From positions 1 through 36,581 of the forward strand of contig QMRH01000017.1 of NCBI GenBank assembly GCA_003650675.1: a stretch of DNA of 36,581 nucleotides. Direction: 5' to 3'. How positions within the stretch are numbered: position 1 is the first letter of the stretch; every line of letters starts with the position of its first letter. Source of the DNA: Thermoprotei archaeon. Its GTDB lineage: Archaea; Thermoproteota; Thermoprotei; Thermofilales; B20-G17. Below the pieces are notes generated by a model. It worked only from the letters and a program-made list of their open reading frames with translations, made no database searches and was not told where the DNA came from. Of the stretch, positions 6,477-14,267 are shown piece by piece. The position numbers were made by a program, and so were the translations under genes.

Positions 6477-8085
6477 GGAGTCTATTTAACACGAATTCGG
6501 GCTCTAGGTACGAGAGGTACGGTGCTATCCTAGGACCGTATTCTTTTCCAAAAAACAATAGATAAAGGGCTCTGAAGAACATTTTTTCCTCTCTCCTGGT
6601 TCTTTTAATGGAAATCATAGCCTCTTTGATATTCTCCTCGTTCCATGTCTCCAGTCCAGATAATTTTTCGTACAGTTCTGAGAGAAGGTGTATAACTTCT
6701 GGATCTATTCTCCTTATAATCTTGTCATCTATTTCTTTAAGTAAAGTAAGCCTATATCGTTCAGGTGCGTATTTCCTGAGCCAGTTCTCTGCATTCTGAA
6801 ATCGTTTCTTAAGGAGTTTAAGTTCCCTGGAAGTCAAATCCCGTGAAAGTATTCCCGTCTGCCTCAACTTCTTAAGGGATTCTTCCATAAACTTCTCTTT
6901 AGGTACTGTTTGAACCAAGGCTACTGCATGTAAGTATGGTACCCTAAATGGAGGAGTTGGCGGGGGGTCCTTTAACTGAGCTAGATAATAGCTCCTAGAA
7001 ATTCTTTCTCTTTCCTCCGGGTTTTCCGGCTCCTCGACACCATAGTATATTCTTTCTGCTCTATCATACTCTTCAACATAAAACGGCACCTTCTCCAGGC
7101 TTAATGTTATCCTTTTAAGTGGAAGAGAGTAAAGGTAAAGGTATTTTAACACTTCTCCTTCAGCTACCTCAAGCCAATCCTTTGGAGTGAAGCCTATAAA
7201 ATCGCTTGAACCCATATCACCGTAGTCTTTTCTCTCTTTCACATATCCAACCCACTCATAAGCTAAACCCACTGGAGGTGTAAACCCGTACACATTTCTA
7301 GCCAAGTCGTTACAGCTTTCTCTCGAACCTCCCGGAGTTGCGTGATCCTTTCCGTAAGGTTCAAATGCTACATTAAGGGCATACCATACGCCAACCCATT
7401 CCAGCCGCCACATCAGCTTTCCTCGTGTGAAGTCGGACCAACCGCTATTGCCACAATAATTACATTTATATTTTAAAAACCCTTTACTGGAATCCATTTC
7501 CTCTACGACTGTAGTGTTTACCTTTAAACATTTTGAGCAAATTACTTGGAACGGTATCCAGCCTGATGGATAGGGGTTTCGTTTCCGGTACTTATTTATA
7601 GTCTTTATGGCTTGACAACGTTTTTCTGTGAGTGTTTTTAAGACAAAGTCTTGCATTCTAGGATTTTTTGTATAAAGGTCTAACGTTGTAACAACCTCTA
7701 TTTCGGGAACGAAGTCTTGCAGGTAGTTACCGAAGTCTTCCCAATAATGTTCAACCCAGTTATCGTGGCATCCAAACGGATCTGGAACTAGGTAGAGGGG
7801 TCTTCCAGTATAGGTTTCAGCCTCACTTTTGTCTTTAAATTGCTCAAGCTGTGTTTTCTTTCCCTTCCACGCGTCCACAGTGTATAAGACTATCGTGTGT
7901 TTTACGTTGTATCCTTTATGGGAAAGCTCTTTTACAACGGCATTCACGTATGTTATTTCTCCCCTCAGCCTACCTACGTGTTGTAGCCCCGAGACCGATA
8001 GCCCACCGTTACAAACAAGTATTTCCCTTTCCTCGCCAAATAACTTTATTACCTCTTCAGCTTTTCTCTCAACCCACTTTACCAT
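6451..8085 (-). CDS. lysS: class I lysyl-tRNA synthetase
   Basis: This 544-residue enzyme charges tRNA-Lys with lysine. It is the class I form found in most archaea and a few bacteria, unrelated to the class II enzyme. The HIGH-like motif reads HVGR (36-39) in GLSVSGLQHVGRLRGE. A zinc-binding knuckle uses C183, C186, C208 and C211. The place of the KMSKS loop is taken by DMGSSDF (290-296), which lacks both lysines. The C-terminal third is the helical anticodon-binding domain. It probably forms an operon with the small membrane protein downstream. A TATA-like CATAAAAAG lies about 40 bases upstream, and the structured RNA candidate on the same strand ends about 130 bases before the start codon. 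Confidence 0.92.
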   Translation of the reverse strand: MVKWVERKAEEVIKLFGEEREILVCNGGLSVSGLQHVGRLRGEITYVNAVVKELSHKGYNVKHTIVLYTVDAWKGKKTQLEQFKDKSEAETYTGRPLYLVPDPFGCHDNWVEHYWEDFGNYLQDFVPEIEVVTTLDLYTKNPRMQDFVLKTLTEKRCQAIKTINKYRKRNPYPSGWIPFQVICSKCLKVNTTVVEEMDSSKGFLKYKCNYCGNSGWSDFTRGKLMWRLEWVGVWYALNVAFEPYGKDHATPGGSRESCNDLARNVYGFTPPVGLAYEWVGYVKERKDYGDMGSSDFIGFTPKDWLEVAEGEVLKYLYLYSLPLKRITLSLEKVPFYVEEYDRAERIYYGVEEPENPEERERISRSYYLAQLKDPPPTPPFRVPYLHAVALVQTVPKEKFMEESLKKLRQTGILSRDLTSRELKLLKKRFQNAENWLRKYAPERYRLTLLKEIDDKIIRRIDPEVIHLLSELYEKLSGLETWNEENIKEAMISIKRTRREEKMFFRALYLLFFGKEYGPRIAPYLSYLEPEFVLNRLREVLKKHA

Positions 8086-8214
8086 AACAATACCTCGAAA
8101 ACTATATCCTTGAAGGCTATATGCTTTTTATGTAGTCTGCTGGTAAAAGTAAATAAATATTTTTTATGGCAGAGAACGTGGTTGCCCGTGCATGGTATTT
8201 AGGTTATTTTTGAT

Positions 8215-8397
8215 ATTATGGGAACTTGTGTGGGTTTCTCCCTCAGCCGCCTCGCCTCTAGTTGGTGGTTTATCGGAGGCTACATTCCGTACACCATAGG
8301 GTGCGGGTTACCGGGGGAGCGCCGTCATCGGCTAAGCCTGACGGCATCTAAGGCGAGTAGATAAAACACCATACATAAGGCTTCGAGCTCCCATAAT
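8215..8397 (-). ncRNA. candidate structured non-coding RNA, class unknown
   Basis: The stretch is GC-richer than its flanks and lacks a useful reading frame. On the minus strand its ends pair over 12 bp: 8386-8397 (ATTATGGGAGCT) with 8215-8226 (AGTTCCCATAAT), with one G-U pair that would be a mismatch on the plus strand. Inside, 8351-8357 pairs with 8251-8257 (CTCGCCT/AGGCGAG). Two hairpins lie within: 8321-8345 (GCCGTCA/TGACGGC) and 8287-8306 (capped CACC/GGTG), the second extended by GGUAAC/GUAGCC, again with a G-U pair only on the minus strand. 8315-8319 and 8238-8242 could add a 5-bp pseudoknot. A TATA box sits about 25 bases before the 5' end. I do not see the RNase P CR-I sequence, the SRP helix-8 motif or 5S rRNA motifs. 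Confidence 0.55.
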
Positions 8398-8406
8398 TTC
8401 CAAAAC

Positions 8407-8418
8407 ACCTTAAATACT
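8407..8418 (-). promoter_or_regulatory. TATA box for the structured RNA candidate
   Basis: The minus strand reads GAGTATTTAAGG. At archaeal spacing transcription would start near 8388-8396, at the 5' side of the 12-bp closing helix of the RNA candidate. This spacing argues for an independent transcript, not a leader of lysS. Confidence 0.45.
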
Positions 8419-8616
8419 CAAATAAACAAACAGTCCCACGATTAATGCAAACATAGCGGGGATTAAAAGAAGCCCTCCAAAGAAGAAGGCGGTGAATCAT
8501 ACAGTAGTTGTTTATTCTCTTCCCTAGATCATTATCCTAGTATTATTTTTGCGAAGTGAACATAATCTTTTCCAATATCTTTGCTAGAATGAGGGTAGGA
8601 GCTGTGAGGCGATACC
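8419..8616. other. intergenic region upstream of the surface-protein gene
   Basis: No supported gene. The minus strand has a 28-codon hydrophobic frame at about 8414-8500 ending in LIVGLFVYLSI, but it is closed just upstream by TGA and has no good start codon. The plus-strand end carries the GTGAGGCG ribosome-binding region of the gene at 8617. Confidence 0.3.
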
Positions 8617-10599
8617 ATGAGAAGACTAGTGGTTTTAGTGCTTACGATAACTTTAATGATGTCGCAGGTTGACAGCCTACCACTTCAGCACGTGGATTAC
8701 GTGAAAATAATGTTTTTCGACTCAAATATGGATTTAATTAAAGTAGAGAACCGACTTATTTCGAATACAAAAAGTATACGGTTCTTCGTTCCTTCGGAGA
8801 CATCTTTCATTTTTCTCTACTTGGAGGCTGCAACCCCTTTGAAACCGGATGCACTTATATCACCTAGTGGTAGCAATATTATTGTAAGTCAAATGAACAT
8901 GGATCCAGGCGATGTAGCGGTTGGATACCGGTACGTGTTTTTCAGGGTTAAGGAGCATGGATACTATGTTTTATATTTGTCAAAGGATGAGACAAGAAGC
9001 TACATCACTTGGCTCAGTTTCCTGCCGGGAGTAGAATCTAATCTTAGAAGGGTTCTCGGTTCCGGCGAAAAAATGCCGTTCACTTTTAATTACTCGCTTC
9101 CCTCACCACTAAAAATATATGCACTAGAGGTTAACTTAACGTTGGTCTCCTACGATAGTGATGTAAAGTTCAGTATAGATACTTTATATGATGTGGTTAA
9201 GAGAAACACGATTAAGGCATCGCAAAGCGTTTACTATGTCAACTATGAAATAATAATATACGGTTCTTCATTCACGGCAATAAACTATGGTAATTTATCT
9301 TTATTGGTTTCAGCTACGATAACACCTCTCTTCTCTACCCCAATAAACATCGAAAATTCATTGAAAATGAAGGATGGCGTAGTAAGGCTATATTTACCAG
9401 ATCACCTTGATATCAACTCAGGCTTCAGCGTACTTGACCCAGTAAACGGCTTTAAACCACCCTTTAAAATATATTACTTGAAACCAGAAGATTTAGGTCA
9501 CCTTAATATTGCCTCGAAAAATATTAACGTATCGGTACCAAATTATCTAAGCAATAAAAATCTGTATCTTGTATTTAATTTCGATTACGGTAAAGAGGTC
9601 CTGAATCTACCTTACAAGGCCGGTGAAACTTTATCTTTAACGGGATTACCTAGTTTCACCAAGCTTCTGGTGGATGTGTATAGAAAGGGGATAAAGGTGG
9701 CAGAATATCTTTTCTCTTCAACGGATTCTTCGGGAAACATCGAGATTCCGTTTAAAACCTTTACTTTACTTATAGAAGTTATGGATGCTAGGGGGGCTCC
9801 CCTTTCCGACGCTGAACTAACATTATATTCGTATACTTCAAGCGAAAGAATTTATAGCACAATTTTATCCGCCAAGGAGGTTAAAATAGAAGATCTACCT
9901 CCTGGAGTATACCTTATTATATTATCGTATGGTGAAAGGGAGATTTATAGAAGGTTAATAAACGTTACCGAAGACCTTTTTCTGCATATCGAGTGTAATG
10001 TAACCGACTTGATGATCCAGGTACGGGGGTCTCTCGGCATACCGCTTAAAAATGCATCCATATGGTTAATCGGCGGAGATGAAGAAATCGTGGCTAATGT
10101 ATCGGGAGGAAATGTATTGCTAAAAGGTATCCCACTCGGAGATTATCAATTAAAAATCTTCAGTCAAACTGCTGGGGTTCTGCTTGATGCAAGAACCATA
10201 CATGTGAGAGCATTTGTGGAGAAAATTACAGTAACCGTTGATGCAACTGACCTTTTAATAGCGTTAAAGGATGCTATAGGGACGCCTATCAGCAACGCGC
10301 TGGTATTTCTCAGGGGTAAAAGCTGGGAAACTCAGCTTAAAACAGACGATAACGGATTAGTTTTATTTCCTTCAATCCCCTTGGAGAAACTCTTCGTAAA
10401 GGTATATAAAAACGGGAGAACTATATTCTCGGGGGAGGTCGACCCTAGGGAGTCCCCTATCGAGCTAAGAATACCGGCATTGTTGCTTCTTGAAGAGGTA
10501 TACGATTTAAATCTCATTGTATGGCTTTTAGTATCCTTTTTTGGAGCGGTTACCGCTATTTACCTTTTAATACGCAGAAGAAGGAGAATTGTAATTTAA
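8617..10599 (+). CDS. membrane-anchored surface protein with carboxypeptidase-regulatory-like repeats
   Basis: The 660-residue protein begins with a signal peptide (MRRLVVLVLTITLMMSQVDS). It ends with one membrane helix at about 633-652, followed by RRRRR, so the bulk lies outside the cell. Residues 20-380 are beta-rich and unrecognised, with several N-x-S/T sites. From about 385 to 625 there are three tandem repeats of about 80 residues. Each starts with a pattern like I-x-V-x-D-A-x-G-x-P-(L/I)-x-(D/N)-A and has a central L-P-x-G-x-Y or similar. This is the carboxypeptidase regulatory-like/transthyretin-like beta-sandwich found in surface proteins. It may help build the cell envelope or bind sugars or partners. 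The winged-helix gene 18 bases downstream is probably in the same operon. Confidence 0.75.
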   Translation: MRRLVVLVLTITLMMSQVDSLPLQHVDYVKIMFFDSNMDLIKVENRLISNTKSIRFFVPSETSFIFLYLEAATPLKPDALISPSGSNIIVSQMNMDPGDVAVGYRYVFFRVKEHGYYVLYLSKDETRSYITWLSFLPGVESNLRRVLGSGEKMPFTFNYSLPSPLKIYALEVNLTLVSYDSDVKFSIDTLYDVVKRNTIKASQSVYYVNYEIIIYGSSFTAINYGNLSLLVSATITPLFSTPINIENSLKMKDGVVRLYLPDHLDINSGFSVLDPVNGFKPPFKIYYLKPEDLGHLNIASKNINVSVPNYLSNKNLYLVFNFDYGKEVLNLPYKAGETLSLTGLPSFTKLLVDVYRKGIKVAEYLFSSTDSSGNIEIPFKTFTLLIEVMDARGAPLSDAELTLYSYTSSERIYSTILSAKEVKIEDLPPGVYLIILSYGEREIYRRLINVTEDLFLHIECNVTDLMIQVRGSLGIPLKNASIWLIGGDEEIVANVSGGNVLLKGIPLGDYQLKIFSQTAGVLLDARTIHVRAFVEKITVTVDATDLLIALKDAIGTPISNALVFLRGKSWETQLKTDDNGLVLFPSIPLEKLFVKVYKNGRTIFSGEVDPRESPIELRIPALLLLEEVYDLNLIVWLLVSFFGAVTAIYLLIRRRRRIVI

Positions 10600-10616
10600 G
10601 GGAGGTGTAGGCGAGG

Positions 10617-11162
10617 ATGCCGATTAATCCAAACAACGCTATGCGTGTGCCTAAAGGTCTATGGCTTCTAATTTTTCTGGCCTTAAATAAATATGAACCT
10701 GTAGAAGGATATGCTAGGCTTCAATTTATCTTTTTTATATACGATCTAATAGGCTTCACGTATACGGTGAACGCTTACGGCCCCTATAGCCAGGAACTGG
10801 AAAGAGCATTATTAAGCCTGCAGGAGCAAGGATTAGTCAAAGTGGTGAAAGAAGGGGTTAAACGTAAATATATTTTAACAGAAGAAGGGAAGAAGCAGGC
10901 GTATGAACTTATCTTAAAGATCAAAGACAAGTATATCCAAGTGGCGGGTGCGCTAATAATCAGGGGTGAAGAAATAATCAGGGACCTGAAGAAGATAAAG
11001 TATAGTTACAGGGATAAGCCTTTACTTTACTTATTTTACAAATGTCAAAGGAAAATCCTTGAAAGAGTATCTCCATATGGGGGAGACGAGCTTAAGCCTC
11101 TAATGAGAATATTCATGGGCGAGCTGGAAAGGGACGTGGAAAAAGCAGCTAAAAAACTCTAG
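10617..11162 (+). CDS. winged-helix DNA-binding protein, possible transcription regulator
   Basis: The 181-residue protein has an N-terminal winged-helix-like region. YGPYSQELERALLSLQEQGLV (about residues 58-78) looks like the recognition helix region, followed by the wing KRKYILTEEGKKQAYEL. The remaining 80 residues are helical and could mediate dimerisation. The YGPYS..L...L...GLV pattern resembles PadR/MarR-type and SocA-like regulators without a clear match. It begins 18 bases after the surface-protein stop, with GGGAGGTG before the ATG, so it is probably co-transcribed and may regulate that gene. The 3' end faces iorB, with a gap of two bases. Confidence 0.65.
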   Translation: MPINPNNAMRVPKGLWLLIFLALNKYEPVEGYARLQFIFFIYDLIGFTYTVNAYGPYSQELERALLSLQEQGLVKVVKEGVKRKYILTEEGKKQAYELILKIKDKYIQVAGALIIRGEEIIRDLKKIKYSYRDKPLLYLFYKCQRKILERVSPYGGDELKPLMRIFMGELERDVEKAAKKL

Positions 11163-11164
11163 TA

Positions 11165-11785
11165 CTAGACTTTATAACCTCTTTCTACGGCCTCCTTGCC
11201 CAGCTTAAACGCCTCAAAATTTACTCCAAGAAATTTTTTCGGAATTACTTTTTCAAGGGCCTTTAGATAACTTTTTTCTTTAAGTGGAAGAAGATTTAAT
11301 GCGGACAGCGAACCCAGCATCACCGAATTTGCTACGTTAACATTGCCGAGCTTCAAAGCAATCTCTGAAGCGTTTACCCTATAAATTTTAATATTACCTT
11401 TAAAAGCGCTAGTAATTTTATCCAAAAGGTCGTTTAAATCGACTTTTAAATGGCTAGTTGACGGATAAATAATGTAGTTATTTAAAATGAGGCATCCACC
11501 TGGCATCAAATAACCGCAGTGGCGAACTGCCTCAATGCCCTCTAACCCAAGTAACACATGTGCTTTAAATTTAGGGATCAAAGGAGAGTAGACTGTCTCG
11601 CCGAAGCGCACGTGTACCATCAACGATCCTCCTCTCTGGGCCATACCATGAATTTCACTTACACCGACATCAAAGCCCTCGATCAACGCGGCTTCTCCGA
11701 GAACCTTACCTAGGGTTATTATCCCTTGACCCCCAACACCCGTCAAAACTACATTAAAAACTCTCGGCTTCATCCAGTCTGACAC
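11165..11785 (-). CDS. iorB: indolepyruvate ferredoxin oxidoreductase, beta subunit
   Basis: The 206-residue gamma-domain protein is the small subunit of the 2-oxoacid:ferredoxin oxidoreductase specialised for aryl pyruvates. Signatures are VLTGVGGQGIITLGKVLGE near the N-terminus and EIHGMAQRGGSLMVHVRFG. With IorA it oxidises indolepyruvate, phenylpyruvate and similar acids to the acyl-CoA, passing electrons to ferredoxin during aromatic amino-acid breakdown. The longest frame overlaps iorA by 32 bases; the second Met (ATG at 11773) gives a 20-base overlap and a start nearer the fold. Cotranslation with iorA is expected. Confidence 0.93.
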   Translation of the reverse strand: MSDWMKPRVFNVVLTGVGGQGIITLGKVLGEAALIEGFDVGVSEIHGMAQRGGSLMVHVRFGETVYSPLIPKFKAHVLLGLEGIEAVRHCGYLMPGGCLILNNYIIYPSTSHLKVDLNDLLDKITSAFKGNIKIYRVNASEIALKLGNVNVANSVMLGSLSALNLLPLKEKSYLKALEKVIPKKFLGVNFEAFKLGKEAVERGYKV

Positions 11786-13664
11786 CTCTTCCCATGGGTT
11801 TTATGGCTTCTACTGGACATATTTGAGCACAAACCCCGCATCCAGTACATAAGCCCGCATCTATCACAATATTATTATCTTTCGTTGAGATTGCTGGACA
11901 AGCAAACTTCTCGACGCAAAGCATACACCGAATACATTTTTCTCCGTCCACTTGAAATACCTCATGGCTAATATTTTGTTTACGCATTTTCCTAAGTAAA
12001 TAAAGGGTACAATCTCTTCGAGCCACCAGCAACGCTGGCCTCCTTTTCTCTCTTACATAGTTGAGGGCCTTTCTTATCCTTACAACGGCCTCTCTAAATC
12101 GATATGGATCGAATGTATCTATATGCTCTATTCCTAAACTCTCGGCCACTTTTTCTATCAAAATCTTCGGAGACGGTTGCAATAATGCAGTAAAACCGGT
12201 TCCAGGGTGTGGCTGATGACCAGTCATGGCTGTAACCGTGTTATCTAAGACTATAACTAGTACGGGAGAATTATTGTATACAATGTTTATTAGAGGAGGA
12301 ATACCAGTGTGGAAGAACGTTGAATCACCAATTAATGCGATGATAACGTCATCAGTGAATCTACCTAGTCCACAAGCTAACCCTATACTGGCACCCATGC
12401 ATATCGTAGTATCCATCACCTGATAGGGAGGATAGTAACCGAGCGTATAGCATCCTATGTCGCCACAAAATATGGTCTTTTTAGTTTTTGGCCCCAAGGC
12501 CATTTTAATTTCGTAAAAGGTGGCTCTATGGGGGCATCCCGGACATAGAACGGGTGGACGTTTAGGCAGTGAATTCTCAATCTCCTTTATTCCCTTTTCT
12601 ATAGTTACCAAAACCTCTCTTCTATATTTTATTCCAAAAATCTTAGCTATGCCTTCTGAAACTATATCAGGGTTCAATTCCCCTTTCCTAGGTAGAATAT
12701 CCTTCCCCAGAATCTCAACGTCGGGCGGAGCTATAGCCTTAACATTCAGTTCAATAAAGGGATCCACTTCCTCGACCACGATAACCTTACTTACAGAGGA
12801 GAGAAATCTGGAAAGTAGGGTGGAAGGTAAGGGGTATACTGAAGCCAGCTTCAAAAGCGCGACTCTATCCATTATACCTAGATTTTGAAGGGCTTCAACA
12901 GCATATCTATAGGCGTTTCCCGATGCTATAACCCCCCAGTCTTCATCGCCATCCATCTTTACCCTGTTAAAGGGAAATTTCGTGTGGAACTCCTTTAGTT
13001 CAGCCAGTTTTTGAAGCAATTTTTCTTTAAGTCGCCTAGCGTTCATTGGTAGTAGGACCCAGCGCTCAGGATCCCTGTTAAAGGATCCTTTAAGTCTCCT
13101 CTCCAGCCTTAAATCTCCTAAAACCACTTTACCACGTGTATGACATAGACGGGTTGTAAGCCTCAACAACGTTGCAGTCTCGAATTTTTCTGAAACATTA
13201 AAGAGGAGGGCAGTCATATCCTTCATCTCCTGTGGCGTGGAGGGCTCGTAGACTGGTATACCGCTAGCCAGCCCGTAGAACCTGTTATCTTGCTCATTCT
13301 GCGAGCTATGGCATTGAGGGTCATCCGCCGACACTATAACTAGACCAGCTTTTACACCGGCGTAACCGATGCTGAAAAATGGATCCGCGGCAACATTGAG
13401 TCCAACATGTTTCATTGCTGTGAGAGCGCGAAGGCCGCTGAGAGAAGCGGCGAAGGCTACCTCCAGCGCCACCTTTTCATTTGTAGACCACTCCACATAT
13501 AATCCAATTCGGTTAGCTATGCTTGCCAATGACTCTACTATTTCGGTGGAAGGTGTTCCTGGATACGCTGATGCCACACTTATATCCGCCTCTAATGCTC
13601 CCCGAGCAACCGCCTCATTTCCTAGCAGGAGTACGGCTTTACCACCTTCCTCGAGTAAAGACAT
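11754..13664 (-). CDS. iorA: indolepyruvate ferredoxin oxidoreductase, alpha subunit
   Basis: The 636-residue catalytic subunit contains, in order, the pyrimidine-binding oxidoreductase domain (GNEAVARGALEA, AYPGTPSTEI), a central domain and the thiamine diphosphate-binding domain (GDIGCYTLG; GDSTFFHTG, with an N of the metal site in VIVLDNTVTAMTG). It ends in two ferredoxin-type 4Fe-4S motifs: C577, C580, C583, C589 (CIRCMLCVEKFAC) and C606, C609, C612, C616 (CTGCGVCAQIC). The enzyme oxidatively decarboxylates aryl-pyruvates with CoA and ferredoxin. All key residues are present and the length is normal. It is the first gene of the iorA-iorB pair. The promoter region carries a TATA box and an inverted repeat over the likely transcription start. 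Confidence 0.95.
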   Translation of the reverse strand: MSLLEEGGKAVLLLGNEAVARGALEADISVASAYPGTPSTEIVESLASIANRIGLYVEWSTNEKVALEVAFAASLSGLRALTAMKHVGLNVAADPFFSIGYAGVKAGLVIVSADDPQCHSSQNEQDNRFYGLASGIPVYEPSTPQEMKDMTALLFNVSEKFETATLLRLTTRLCHTRGKVVLGDLRLERRLKGSFNRDPERWVLLPMNARRLKEKLLQKLAELKEFHTKFPFNRVKMDGDEDWGVIASGNAYRYAVEALQNLGIMDRVALLKLASVYPLPSTLLSRFLSSVSKVIVVEEVDPFIELNVKAIAPPDVEILGKDILPRKGELNPDIVSEGIAKIFGIKYRREVLVTIEKGIKEIENSLPKRPPVLCPGCPHRATFYEIKMALGPKTKKTIFCGDIGCYTLGYYPPYQVMDTTICMGASIGLACGLGRFTDDVIIALIGDSTFFHTGIPPLINIVYNNSPVLVIVLDNTVTAMTGHQPHPGTGFTALLQPSPKILIEKVAESLGIEHIDTFDPYRFREAVVRIRKALNYVREKRRPALLVARRDCTLYLLRKMRKQNISHEVFQVDGEKCIRCMLCVEKFACPAISTKDNNIVIDAGLCTGCGVCAQICPVEAIKPMGRGVRLDEAESF

Positions 13665-13673
13665 ACAGAAATC

Positions 13674-13689
13674 CCTTCATAAGTGAAGG
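13674..13689. repeat. inverted repeat at the iorA transcription start
   Basis: CCTTCA-TAAG-TGAAGG is a perfect 6-bp inverted repeat with a 4-base loop. It lies between the iorA start codon (13664) and the minus-strand TATA box (13701-13710), exactly where transcription should begin, so it could be a repressor site. Confidence 0.45.
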
Positions 13690-13700
13690 ATAAGATAGAA

Positions 13701-13710
13701 TATTTAAAAT
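13701..13710 (-). promoter_or_regulatory. TATA box for iorA-iorB
   Basis: The minus strand reads ATTTTAAATA. It is about 40 bases from the iorA ATG and predicts a start of transcription near 13680. Confidence 0.5.
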
Positions 13711-13721
13711 TGAGGATTAAA

Positions 13722-13854
13722 TCCCGCCGCCCGGATTTGAACCGGGGACCATCCGGTTTCTGCCGACTCCGTTTCATCCGTCCCCTTCATCGGGGTATGT
13801 CGCGGAGCGGGGGTACCCTACAGCCGGACGCTCTGCCAGCTGAGCTACGGCGGG
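13722..13854 (-). tRNA. tRNA-Tyr (anticodon GUA) with a 60-nt intron
   Basis: On the minus strand the exons are 13854-13818 and 13757-13722, giving a 73-nt mature tRNA. The acceptor stem is CCCGCCG/CGGCGGG, the D arm GCUC/GAGC, the anticodon stem UCCGG/CCGGA, and the T arm CCCGG-UUCAAAU-CCGGG; the discriminator is A and CCA is not encoded. The C1-G72 pair is the archaeal/eukaryotic identity mark for tyrosine. The anticodon GUA is followed by G37 and then the intron at 13817-13758, the canonical 37/38 position cut by the archaeal splicing endonuclease. The intron has its own hairpin, CCCC-GATGAA-GGGG, and a CTCCG/CGGAG stem. Confidence 0.93.
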
Positions 13855-14025
13855 TCCGGGTTGAATAGGCTTTACATCGTCTTATTTTTCAACCTCTTAT
13901 TTATCTTTTTCTCGCGTTAGGTGTTTCCGTAAATACTGTTTGAAGATTGATCCTTTAGGGTAACGATTTGGGATACAATAGTTTTTTAACTAGAAAAATT
14001 CATCATCTTTTAATGGCGTAGAGCA

Positions 14026-14250
14026 TTGTACACTTTGGGAATAGCGGGGATGATTTGTATAATAGTTGGCTGGGTTATTGCATTCCAAGAACCGCCTAAG
14101 CTTTCTCTTTCAGCTCTCTATTCTCTAGGATCCTTCTTTCTAGCCCTTTACGCATATTACTTGGGAGACTTAATATTCCTTATACTCAATACCCTTGCCA
14201 CCTTTGTTTCACTACTCAACTTCATGAGAAGATATGTAAGACAACGTTGA
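14026..14250 (+). CDS. small membrane protein, about three helices
   Basis: The 74-residue protein is mostly hydrophobic. Helices lie at about 3-18 (LGIAGMICIIVGWVIAF), 29-46 and 48-66 (GDLIFLILNTLATFVSLLNF), followed by a basic tail RRYVRQR. The pattern of an EPP-containing first loop and a G-D-L-x-F-L-I-L-N motif resembles small lipid-A-synthase N-terminal-like or MtN3-like membrane domains, but only weakly. The start is TTG; no ATG is available in frame. A TATA-like TTTTTTAACT about 45 bases upstream supports transcription. The UPF0104-type flippase gene lies just downstream on the opposite strand, possibly a functional neighbour. Confidence 0.6.
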   Translation: MYTLGIAGMICIIVGWVIAFQEPPKLSLSALYSLGSFFLALYAYYLGDLIFLILNTLATFVSLLNFMRRYVRQR

Positions 14251-14267
14251 CTTGACCGAATGATACT

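Noticed and set aside
8414-8500. 28-codon hydrophobic frame on the minus strand ending LIVGLFVYLSI
   Set aside because: A TGA closes the frame just upstream and no good start codon or ribosome-binding site exists; it also overlaps the TATA box of the RNA candidate.
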